A DNA stretch of 13,783 bases from an uncultured Prevotella sp. Its GTDB lineage: Bacteria > Bacteroidota > Bacteroidia > Bacteroidales > Bacteroidaceae. The stretch is taken from the NCBI GenBank assembly GCA_937892695.1, contig CALBJK010000198.1, forward strand, positions 1 to 13,783. The letters are read 5' to 3'. The notes under the pieces were generated by a model. That model was given only the letters and a program-made list of their open reading frames with translations. It made no database searches and was not told where the DNA came from. Positions 7,719 to 13,783 of the stretch are shown here, piece by piece. Every line of letters starts with the position of its first letter. The stretch's first letter is position 1. The position numbers were made by a program, and so were the translations under genes.

Positions 7719-8597
7719 ATGAATTTGATAGACGGAAAAGTCACTGCAGCCGCCATAAAGGAGGAAATAGCCGAAGAGGTGAAAACTGCTGTCAAGACCG
7801 GAGCAAGGCCGCCACATCTGGTGGCAGTACTTGTCGGCCACGACGGAGGTTCTGAGACATACGTGAAAAACAAAGTCATCGCATGTGAAAAATGCGGTTT
7901 TAAATCAACGTTACTGCGTTACGAGGACAACGTAAGCGAAGAGGAACTTCTCGACTGCGTCAGTCGGCTTAACCGTGACGAAAGCGTTGACGGCTTCATC
8001 GTACAGCTGCCGTTGCCACACCATATCGACGAACAGAAGATAATAGAAGCAATCGACTACCGCAAAGATGTCGACGGATTCCACCCTGTCAATGTAGGAC
8101 GTATGGCAATAGGGCTTCCTTGCTTCATCTCGGCCACGCCGTTGGGCATACTAACCCTTCTGAAACGCTACAACATAGCTACAATGGGGAAGAAATGCGT
8201 AGTGCTCGGACGCAGCAACATCGTAGGCAAGCCAATGGCTCAACTGATGATGCAAAAACAATATGGAGATGCAACAGTTACCGTGTGCCACTCTCACACA
8301 AAAGACATCGCAAAAGAATGTCTCGAAGCTGATATCATCATAGCGGCCATAGGACATCCTGACTTCGTAACTGCCGCCATGGTGAAAGACGGAGCTGTGG
8401 TCATCGACGTAGGTACAACGCGTGTGCCCGACCCGTCGCGTAAGAGCGGATTCAGACTAAAAGGCGATGTCAAATTCGATGAGGTAGCGCCTAAATGTTC
8501 ATTCATAACGCCCGTACCGGGAGGAGTAGGCCCGATGACGATATGCTCGCTGATGAAGAATACGCTTTCGGCATGGAGAAAGGAGTACTACAAATGA
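7719..8597 (+). CDS. folD: Bifunctional methylenetetrahydrofolate dehydrogenase/methenyltetrahydrofolate cyclohydrolase FolD
   Basis: A 292-residue cytosolic enzyme of standard length that interconverts 5,10-methylene-THF, 5,10-methenyl-THF and 10-formyl-THF with NADP(H), supplying one-carbon units for purines and formyl-Met. The substrate-side motif is YVKNK with Y48 and the catalytic lysine K52 (YxxxK), followed by DGFIVQLPLP and KDVDGFHPVNVGR. The dinucleotide-binding half has GRSNIVGKPMA, ADIIIAAIGHPDFV and VVIDVGTTR. The family signature PVPGGVGPMT is intact near the C-terminus. An AAAGAAAG tract precedes the ATG. The stop codon overlaps the start of the following TPR gene (ATGA), which suggests translational coupling. 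Confidence 0.97.
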   Translation: MNLIDGKVTAAAIKEEIAEEVKTAVKTGARPPHLVAVLVGHDGGSETYVKNKVIACEKCGFKSTLLRYEDNVSEEELLDCVSRLNRDESVDGFIVQLPLPHHIDEQKIIEAIDYRKDVDGFHPVNVGRMAIGLPCFISATPLGILTLLKRYNIATMGKKCVVLGRSNIVGKPMAQLMMQKQYGDATVTVCHSHTKDIAKECLEADIIIAAIGHPDFVTAAMVKDGAVVIDVGTTRVPDPSRKSGFRLKGDVKFDEVAPKCSFITPVPGGVGPMTICSLMKNTLSAWRKEYYK

Positions 8598-8773
8598 CAG
8601 CAGAAGAGTTTTATGCACTGGGCAACGAGTACAGACGTAAGGGCGACTGGAAAAATGCCATTGACAACTATCTGGAAGCTATCGCCCTCGACCCTGATTC
8701 ACCTGCTGTGGAAGCGAAGAAGATGCTTGACGACATCCTCAATTTCTACTGCAAAGACATTTACAATCCATAA
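8594..8773 (+). CDS. Small single-repeat TPR protein
   Basis: A 59-residue protein starting MTAEEFYALGNEY. Residues 7-40 make one tetratricopeptide repeat (YALGNEYRRKGDWKNAIDNY..., AIALDPDSP), followed by a helix ending FYCKDIYNP. TPR units mediate protein-protein contacts; the partner is unknown. The frame is open upstream to 8495, but the ATG at 8594 overlaps the folD TGA as ATGA, and the upstream codons overlap conserved folD sequence, so I use this start. MEKGVLQ at 8573 is a less likely alternative. The 2-oxoacid oxidoreductase genes follow after 85 bases. The region 8774-8858 shows no hairpin or clear promoter, so read-through into the operon is possible. Confidence 0.75.
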   Translation: MTAEEFYALGNEYRRKGDWKNAIDNYLEAIALDPDSPAVEAKKMLDDILNFYCKDIYNP

Positions 8774-8858
8774 AAGCGCGAAAACAATGGGGAACCGTCA
8801 CACAAGGCATATTATAATTATGTAAAAGGCGGCAATCCTTGAATAAAATACATCTGAT

Positions 8859-9092
8859 ATGGGAAAATTTAAAGGTGCCATTGTCGTGAATACCGACCGT
8901 TGCAAAGGCTGCTCGCTTTGTGTAGCTGCCTGTCCGAAAGGGGTGATCGCACTGGCACAGAAAGCAGTGAACGTGCACGGCTATCCGTACGTCGAAGCCG
9001 TACACCCTGACGATTGCATCGGATGCGCCTCGTGCGGCATTGTATGCCCCGACGGTTGCATCACCGTTTACAAAAAAAGAATGGAGGACTGA
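8859..9092 (+). CDS. 2-oxoacid:ferredoxin oxidoreductase, delta subunit (2x[4Fe-4S] ferredoxin)
   Basis: A 77-residue ferredoxin-like protein with two complete CxxCxxCxxxCP motifs: C15, C18, C21, C25 and C53, C56, C59, C63. These should bind two [4Fe-4S] clusters that carry electrons from the TPP-bearing beta subunit to external ferredoxin. An additional cysteine, C67, follows the second motif. It is the first gene of a delta-alpha-beta-gamma set, the order known for korDABC-type enzymes. It ends five bases before the alpha gene, and its last codons contain the GGAGG that probably serves as ribosome binding site for alpha. No promoter of the TAnnTTTG type is visible in the 85 bases upstream. 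Confidence 0.93.
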   Translation: MGKFKGAIVVNTDRCKGCSLCVAACPKGVIALAQKAVNVHGYPYVEAVHPDDCIGCASCGIVCPDGCITVYKKRMED

Positions 9093-9097
9093 ACACT

Positions 9098-10180
9098 ATG
9101 GCAGAACAAGAAGTGACACTGATGAAAGGCAACGAAGCGATAGCTCGTGCCGCAATTCGCTGTGGTGTCGACGGATACTTCGGCTATCCTATCACTCCAC
9201 AGAGCGAAGTCATCGAGACTTTGGCCGAGCTGAAACCATGGGAAACATCAGGAATGGTTGTGGTACAGGCCGAAAGCGAAGTAGCATCAATCAACATGGT
9301 ATACGGAGCCGGAGGTTCCGGAAAGCGTGCCATGACATCATCGTCAAGTCCAGGTGTGGCACTGATGCAGGAAGGAATTGCCTATATGGCCGGTGCTGAG
9401 ATTCCCGGACTGATAGTAAACGTACAGCGTGGAGGTCCTGGCCTGGGTACCATACAGCCGTCACAGAGCGACTATTTCCAAGCCACACGCGGAGGAGGCA
9501 ACGGCGACTATAACGTCATCGTGCTAGCACCTAACTCCGTCCAGGAGATGGCCGATTTTGTAGACCTGTCATTCAATCTGGCATTCAAGTACCGGAATCC
9601 GGCAATGATACTGAGCGACGGTGTCATCGGACAGATGATGGAAAAGGTGGTTCTGCCTCCCATGAAGCCACGCCGCACCGAAGAGGAGATACGTCGCGAA
9701 TGTCCATGGGCCACGATTGGACGCACCAAGGACAGGAAGCCGAACATTATGACATCGCTCGAACTGAAACCAGAAGTGATGGAGAAGCGCAACCTGCACT
9801 TGCAAGAGAAGTACCGCACCATAGAGGAAAACGAAGTAAGGTACGAGACACAGCAAACTGAGGATGCCGACTACCTCATCGTAGCCTTCGGAAGCGCATC
9901 ACGCATAGCCCAGAAAGCAATGGAGATTGCCCGCAGCCAAGGCTTGAAGGTCGGTCTGTTCCGCCCCATAACTCTCTGGCCGTTCCCCAACAAGCAGATT
10001 GCCGAGGCAGCAAAGGGTAAAAGAGGAATACTCGTGGCAGAGATAAACGCTGGACAGATGATACAGGATGTTCGTCTGGCTGTAAACGGGACTCTGCCAG
10101 TAGAACATTTCGGCCGCCTGGGAGGCATTGTCCCCGACCCCGAGGAAATCGTTAAAGCAATAAAGGAGAAACTGATATGA
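9098..10180 (+). CDS. vorB: 2-oxoacid:ferredoxin oxidoreductase, alpha subunit (VorB/KorA type)
   Basis: A 360-residue subunit that carries the pyrimidine-binding fold (domains I and II) of a four-subunit oxidoreductase converting a 2-oxoacid plus CoA to acyl-CoA, CO2 and reduced ferredoxin. Visible motifs are GYFGYPITPQSE (26-37, including YPITP), the conserved QAESEVASINMVYGAGG and SSSSPGVALMQEG, and RGGPGLGTIQPSQSDYFQA in the substrate channel region. The C-terminal third has the LFRPITLWPFP and EINAGQMIQDVRLA stretches of domain II. The frame is open upstream to 9014 over the ferredoxin gene; the true start is the ATG at 9098, with GGAGG at 9083-9087. Bacteroidales homologues are usually named VorB (3-methyl-2-oxobutanoate), but 2-oxoglutarate is equally plausible. 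The sequence alone does not fix the substrate. Confidence 0.92.
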   Translation: MAEQEVTLMKGNEAIARAAIRCGVDGYFGYPITPQSEVIETLAELKPWETSGMVVVQAESEVASINMVYGAGGSGKRAMTSSSSPGVALMQEGIAYMAGAEIPGLIVNVQRGGPGLGTIQPSQSDYFQATRGGGNGDYNVIVLAPNSVQEMADFVDLSFNLAFKYRNPAMILSDGVIGQMMEKVVLPPMKPRRTEEEIRRECPWATIGRTKDRKPNIMTSLELKPEVMEKRNLHLQEKYRTIEENEVRYETQQTEDADYLIVAFGSASRIAQKAMEIARSQGLKVGLFRPITLWPFPNKQIAEAAKGKRGILVAEINAGQMIQDVRLAVNGTLPVEHFGRLGGIVPDPEEIVKAIKEKLI

Positions 10181-10941
10181 ACGACATAATATCACCGGAA
10201 AATCTTGTCTACAAGAAACCGGACCTCATGAATGACACCCCTATGCACTACTGTGCAGGCTGTTCTCACGGCGTGGTACACAAGCTTGTCGCCGAGGTGA
10301 TAGCCGAAATGGGGATGGAGGACAAAGCTGTAGGAGTATGCCCCGTAGGCTGCGCCGTGTTTGCCTACCGCTACCTCGACATCGACTGGCAGGAAGCTCC
10401 CCACGGACGTGCCCCCGCTCTGGCCACCGGCATAAAGCGCCTCTGGCCCGACCGTCTGGTATTTACCTATCAGGGCGACGGCGACTTGGCCTGCATCGGA
10501 ACATGCGAGACCATACACGCACTTAACCGTGGCGAACACATAGCAATCATCTTCATCAACAATGCGATTTATGGAATGACAGGAGGCCAGATGGCACCGA
10601 CCACACTAATCGGACAGAAGACCAGCACATGCCCTTACGGACGCGACCCGAAGATTCACGGCTGGCCGCTCAACATCACAGAGATGGCTGCCATGCTGCC
10701 CGGCACATGCTATGTCACACGCCAGAGTGTGGAGACAGTAGCTGCCATACGTCAGGCCAAGAAAGCCATACGCAAGGCGTTTGACGCTTCGATGACAGGC
10801 AAAGGATCGTCGCTCGTCGAGATTGTCTCGACATGCAACAGCGGATGGAAGCTGCCACCTGTCAAGGCCAACAAATGGATGGAAGAAAACATGTTCAAAC
10901 AGTACCCGAAGGGCGACTTAAAAGATACAACAAACGAATGA
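10177..10941 (+). CDS. 2-oxoacid:ferredoxin oxidoreductase, beta subunit (TPP-binding)
   Basis: A 254-residue catalytic subunit holding thiamine diphosphate and one [4Fe-4S] cluster. CAGC (C26, C29), the PVGC cysteine C59 and C220 in STCNSG are the probable cluster ligands. The TPP/Mg motif begins at GDGD (100-103) and ends at NN (128-129), followed by AIYGMTGGQMAPTT. Its ATG overlaps the alpha stop as ATGA (10177-10180), with AAGGAG at 10163-10168 as ribosome binding site, so translation is likely coupled for stoichiometric assembly. Length agrees with KorB/VorA-like beta subunits of four-subunit enzymes. Substrate uncertain as for alpha. Confidence 0.93.
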   Translation: MNDIISPENLVYKKPDLMNDTPMHYCAGCSHGVVHKLVAEVIAEMGMEDKAVGVCPVGCAVFAYRYLDIDWQEAPHGRAPALATGIKRLWPDRLVFTYQGDGDLACIGTCETIHALNRGEHIAIIFINNAIYGMTGGQMAPTTLIGQKTSTCPYGRDPKIHGWPLNITEMAAMLPGTCYVTRQSVETVAAIRQAKKAIRKAFDASMTGKGSSLVEIVSTCNSGWKLPPVKANKWMEENMFKQYPKGDLKDTTNE

Positions 10942-11480
10942 AAGCAGAAATAATAATATCAGGTTTCGGCGGTCAGGGTGTCCTCTCTATGGGTAAGATT
11001 CTGGCCTACTCCGGACTGATGGAGGGCAAGGAGGTCACATGGATGCCGGCATACGGTCCAGAGCAACGAGGCGGTACGGCCAACGTGACAGTTATAATAA
11101 GCGAAGAGAAAATTTCATCGCCAATATTGAGTCACTACGATGTGGCTATAGTCCTGAACCAACCGTCACTCGACAAGTTTGAGTCGAAGGTGAAGCCCGG
11201 AGGCATACTCATCTATGACGGATACGGCATCATAAACCCGCCTACGCGCAAGGACATCAATGTCTACCGTATCGACGCTATGGACAAGGCTGCCGACATG
11301 AAGAACTCTAAGGTGTTCAACATGGTGGTGCTCGGCGGACTGCTCAAAGTGTGTCCGGTGGTGAGCACCGAAGGTCTGAACAAGGCTCTATACAAGACTC
11401 TGCCAGAACGCCATCACAACCTCATTCCGCTCAACATGCAGGCTGTAGACGAAGGAATGAAGATAATAGAGAAACAATGA
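10938..11480 (+). CDS. 2-oxoacid:ferredoxin oxidoreductase, gamma subunit
   Basis: A 180-residue subunit of the pyruvate/ketoisovalerate oxidoreductase gamma family (KorC-like), which binds coenzyme A and completes the complex. It begins MKAEIIISGFGGQGV, with the glycine-rich family motif GFGGQG at 9-14, and continues with WMPAYGPEQRGGTANV, a hallmark of this subunit. The frame is open upstream to 10833 over the beta gene; the ATG at 10938 is chosen because it overlaps the beta stop (ATGA) and gives the normal N-terminus. It is the last gene of the operon, followed by a strong hairpin at 11534. Confidence 0.93.
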   Translation: MKAEIIISGFGGQGVLSMGKILAYSGLMEGKEVTWMPAYGPEQRGGTANVTVIISEEKISSPILSHYDVAIVLNQPSLDKFESKVKPGGILIYDGYGIINPPTRKDINVYRIDAMDKAADMKNSKVFNMVVLGGLLKVCPVVSTEGLNKALYKTLPERHHNLIPLNMQAVDEGMKIIEKQ

Positions 11481-11533
11481 CAAGAATTGCCTGATTCGAC
11501 GACAACAAAGTGACAACAGAAATCCAGATATAA

Positions 11534-11581
11534 GCAAAGGCCGCTACGGCATCTACAACAGATGTCGTAAGCGGCTTTTGC
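11534..11581 (+). terminator. Long hairpin terminator after the oxidoreductase operon
   Basis: The outer arms GCAAAGGCCGCT (11534-11545) and AGCGGCTTTTGC (11570-11581) pair over 12 bases with one G-T wobble. The inner arms (11546-11554 with 11560-11568) add nine more pairs with one wobble, a single bulged A at 11569 and a five-base loop ACAAC. The run of four T lies inside the second arm and is followed by GCATTATA, so it is a strong but slightly atypical intrinsic terminator. The rest of the 205-base gap before the GH51 gene shows no clear promoter. Confidence 0.8.
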
Positions 11582-11685
11582 ATTATATACCAATCGGTCA
11601 TAACTGCTGAACAGTACAAAAACCTACTGCTTCCAGACCTTGAATAAATCAAACAAAAACAACTATCACAAAATCATAAACAACA

Positions 11686-13665
11686 ATGAAACATACTCTT
11701 ATCACGACGGCACTCGCTCTTATTACCCTCGCGCCGTCCGCAGCACAGACTCACGACATTGACATCAACATCCGAAAGCCTGGAGCCAAAGTACAGGACA
11801 CGATGTACGGCCTGTTCTTCGAAGACATCAACTTCGCCGCAGACGGCGGACTGTACGGCGAAAAGATAGCCAACCGTTCGTTCGAGTTTCCACGCAATCT
11901 GGAAGGATGGCAGACGTTCGGCAATGTAGAGATTGAAAACGACGGGCCATTTGACCGTTGCCCTCACTACGTCCGACTAAGCTACACCGGCAACAAGGAA
12001 GAACGTACCGGACTTATTAACAACGGTTTCATAGGAGGCATAGGTCTTACAAAAGGCGAGACCTACCATTTCTCTGTATGGGCAAAAGCGCCCCAGGGCA
12101 CAGCGAAGATCCGCATACAGCTGGCCGACCAGACAACAAACGAGGAAAATCAGGAATTTGTAAGTCAGAAACTCGAAGTTGCTTCTTCCGAATGGAAGAA
12201 ATATGAGCTGCAGCTCACCTCGCCGCGCACACTCAACAAAGCTTCATTGCGCGTAATCCTTGACGGCACAGCACCCATATGCCTCGAACACGTGAGCCTA
12301 TTCCCTGCCAACACGTTCAAGAACCGGCCCAATGGTATGCGCCGTGACATTGCCCAGGCTCTGGCCGATGTCCATCCCGGACTGCTGCGCTTCCCCGGCG
12401 GCTGTATCGTCGAAGGCACAACACTCGCTTCGCGCTACCAATGGAAGAACACCATCGGCCCGGTAGAGAACCGGCCAATCAACAAGAACCGCTGGCTCTC
12501 GACATTCGAACACAGACTGTTCCCCGAATATTACCAAAGCGGCGGTCTGGGCTTCTTCGAGTACTTTCAGCTGGCCGAAGACATCGGTGCAGAACCACTG
12601 CCTGTACTCAACGTGGGCATGGCTTGCCAGTTCCAAAACGCTGACGACGAAAAAGCACACGCACCTCTTGACAGCCTGCAGCCCTACATTCAGGACTGTC
12701 TTGACCTGATAGAGTTTGCCAACGGCCCCGCTACATCAAAATGGGGAAAGATACGTGCCGACATGGGACACACCGCACCTTTCAACATGAAGTTCATTGC
12801 CATCGGCAACGAGCAGTGGGGCGAATTATACTTCAAACGTCTGCGCCCGTTTATCGAAGCAATACGCAAGGCCCATCCCGAGATACAGATAGTAGGAACA
12901 AGCGGCCCCGACTCGGAAGGAAAGTACTTCGACGAAGGATGGAAAGCCATGAAACAGCTCAAGGCCGACCTCGTCGACGAACATTTCTACCGTCCCGAAA
13001 GCTGGTTCCTCAAAGAGGGGCTGCGCTACGACTCCTACGACCGCAAAGGTCCAAAAGTCTTTGCCGGAGAATATGCCTGCCACGGTAAAGGCAAAAAGTG
13101 GAACCACTACGAAGCCTCTATCCTCGAAGCTGCCTTCATGACCGGAATGGAACGCAACGCCGACGTGGTGTACATGACGGCCTACGCTCCCCTGCTCGCA
13201 CACGTCGACGGATGGCAGTGGCGTCCTGACCTGATATGGTTTGACAACACACGCTCGTTCAAGACAGTAAGTTACTACGTACAGCAGATGTACGCTATGA
13301 ACAAGGGCACCAACGTGCTCCGCACCACGATGAACGGAAAGCCACTGGCCGGACAGCCCGGCCAAGACGGACTCTTCGCCAGCAGCGTTACAGACAAAAA
13401 CAAGAAAACCATTATAATAAAGGTTGCCAACGTCTCTAAGACTACTCAAAGTGTCAGTCTGAACCTAGACGGACTCAAATCATCAGGCACGGCCACGACA
13501 ACAACGCTCAGTCACGACGGTCTGGACGACGAGAACTCGCTCGATAATCCCGACAAGATTGTCCCCCAGCAAGGTGCAGTCAGCTACACCGCCGGAAAGA
13601 AAGGCGCGACCATAAAGGACAGTCTGCCCCCGATGTCGTTCCGCATGTACACAGTACAATTATAA
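11686..13665 (+). CDS. Secreted GH51 alpha-L-arabinofuranosidase
   Basis: A 659-residue exported retaining glycosidase that removes terminal alpha-L-arabinofuranose from arabinoxylan, arabinan or similar plant polysaccharides. Residues 1-20 are a signal peptide (cleavage near PSAA|QT, no lipobox). GLFFEDINFAADGGLYGE (42-59) and NRSFEF are the N-terminal family signature. A beta-sandwich resembling CBM4/9 occupies about 85-205, followed by the barrel with LRFPGG (about 234-239). The acid/base is E376 in AIGNEQWG and the nucleophile E462 in VFAGEYA. A C-terminal beta-domain covers about 505-659. This is the eukaryote-like, CBM-bearing branch of GH51 common in gut Bacteroidota. It stands alone: no SusC/SusD, regulator or other glycosidase lies in the window, though genes beyond 13783 are not visible. 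The AT-rich leader AATCATAAACAACA precedes the ATG. Confidence 0.95.
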   Translation: MKHTLITTALALITLAPSAAQTHDIDINIRKPGAKVQDTMYGLFFEDINFAADGGLYGEKIANRSFEFPRNLEGWQTFGNVEIENDGPFDRCPHYVRLSYTGNKEERTGLINNGFIGGIGLTKGETYHFSVWAKAPQGTAKIRIQLADQTTNEENQEFVSQKLEVASSEWKKYELQLTSPRTLNKASLRVILDGTAPICLEHVSLFPANTFKNRPNGMRRDIAQALADVHPGLLRFPGGCIVEGTTLASRYQWKNTIGPVENRPINKNRWLSTFEHRLFPEYYQSGGLGFFEYFQLAEDIGAEPLPVLNVGMACQFQNADDEKAHAPLDSLQPYIQDCLDLIEFANGPATSKWGKIRADMGHTAPFNMKFIAIGNEQWGELYFKRLRPFIEAIRKAHPEIQIVGTSGPDSEGKYFDEGWKAMKQLKADLVDEHFYRPESWFLKEGLRYDSYDRKGPKVFAGEYACHGKGKKWNHYEASILEAAFMTGMERNADVVYMTAYAPLLAHVDGWQWRPDLIWFDNTRSFKTVSYYVQQMYAMNKGTNVLRTTMNGKPLAGQPGQDGLFASSVTDKNKKTIIIKVANVSKTTQSVSLNLDGLKSSGTATTTTLSHDGLDDENSLDNPDKIVPQQGAVSYTAGKKGATIKDSLPPMSFRMYTVQL

Positions 13666-13714
13666 AAGCTGTTATAAGCGGGCAAAAGCCCATTGCCTCA
13701 ACGAAATGGTACTC

Positions 13715-13760
13715 AAAAGGATTGGTGACTCGGATTCATTCTGACACGCCAATCCTTTTT
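13715..13760 (+). terminator. Hairpin terminator after the GH51 gene
   Basis: AAAAGGATTGGTG (13715-13727) pairs with CGCCAATCCTTTT (13747-13759) over 13 bases with one wobble. After a 2x2 internal loop the stem continues with TCGGA/TCTGA around a five-base loop. The second arm ends in five T. A smaller hairpin GGGC-AAAA-GCCC sits at 13680-13691 between the stop codon and this terminator. The remaining 23 bases of the window hold nothing recognisable. Confidence 0.88.
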
Positions 13761-13783
13761 ATTGTTAACCCAGACCGAAGACT

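Noticed and set aside
6846..7841. 331-codon ORF antisense to ffh and the folD start
   Set aside because: Serine/arginine/isoleucine-rich product typical of the reverse complement of a real gene; ffh on the plus strand is certain.
8788..8826. 12-codon ORF between the TPR gene and the ferredoxin subunit gene
   Set aside because: Too short, no ribosome binding site and no conservation evidence.
12826..13449. 207-codon ORF antisense to the GH51 gene
   Set aside because: Shadow of a well-supported coding sequence containing both catalytic glutamates.
1..13783. CRISPR array, transposon or phage signature
   Set aside because: No regularly spaced repeats, transposase, integrase or terminal inverted repeats with target duplications were seen.

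Overview
The window reads as ordinary chromosome of an anaerobic Bacteroidales bacterium, most likely a Prevotellaceae member (Prevotella/Segatella-like). Four things point there: promoter -7 boxes of the Bacteroidetes form TAnnTTTG in front of several genes; AT-rich leaders mostly without strong Shine-Dalgarno sites; an M6 protease ending in a short T9SS-type C-terminal sorting tail; and a ferredoxin-linked 2-oxoacid oxidoreductase operon together with a secreted GH51 arabinofuranosidase. The exact genus is inference. No rRNA, tRNA, CRISPR array, insertion sequence, phage gene or integrase was recognised.

Layout. (1) 1-2130: an OPT-family oligopeptide transporter on the minus strand, with its own terminator. 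(2) 2338-4440: a divergently transcribed secreted M6 metalloprotease. The two share a 207-base intergenic region with back-to-back Bacteroidetes-type promoters, so extracellular proteolysis and peptide import sit side by side. (3) 4547-4583: a symmetric hairpin terminator between the M6 gene and a convergent M48 lipoprotein protease (4616-5488, minus). (4) 5489-6300: an 812-base stretch with no confident gene. It is AT-rich, carries several inverted repeats, and holds a possible decayed small gene on the minus strand. (5) 6301-8773: ffh, folD and a 59-residue TPR protein whose start codon overlaps the folD stop. (6) 8859-11480: a four-gene 2-oxoacid:ferredoxin oxidoreductase operon in the order delta (2x[4Fe-4S]), alpha, beta (TPP), gamma, with ATGA overlaps, closed by a very long hairpin. 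(7) 11686-13665: a secreted GH51 alpha-L-arabinofuranosidase, then a terminator.

Together the genes describe a saccharolytic and proteolytic gut- or rumen-type anaerobe. It breaks down protein outside the cell and imports peptides, trims arabinose-containing plant polysaccharide, makes or oxidises acyl-CoAs with ferredoxin, and carries core genes for membrane protein targeting (ffh) and one-carbon metabolism (folD). I did not find a convincing previously undescribed system. The points most worth a second look are a 26-codon ORF that overlaps the ffh start, the possible gene remnant in the 812-base gap, and the divergent protease/transporter arrangement.
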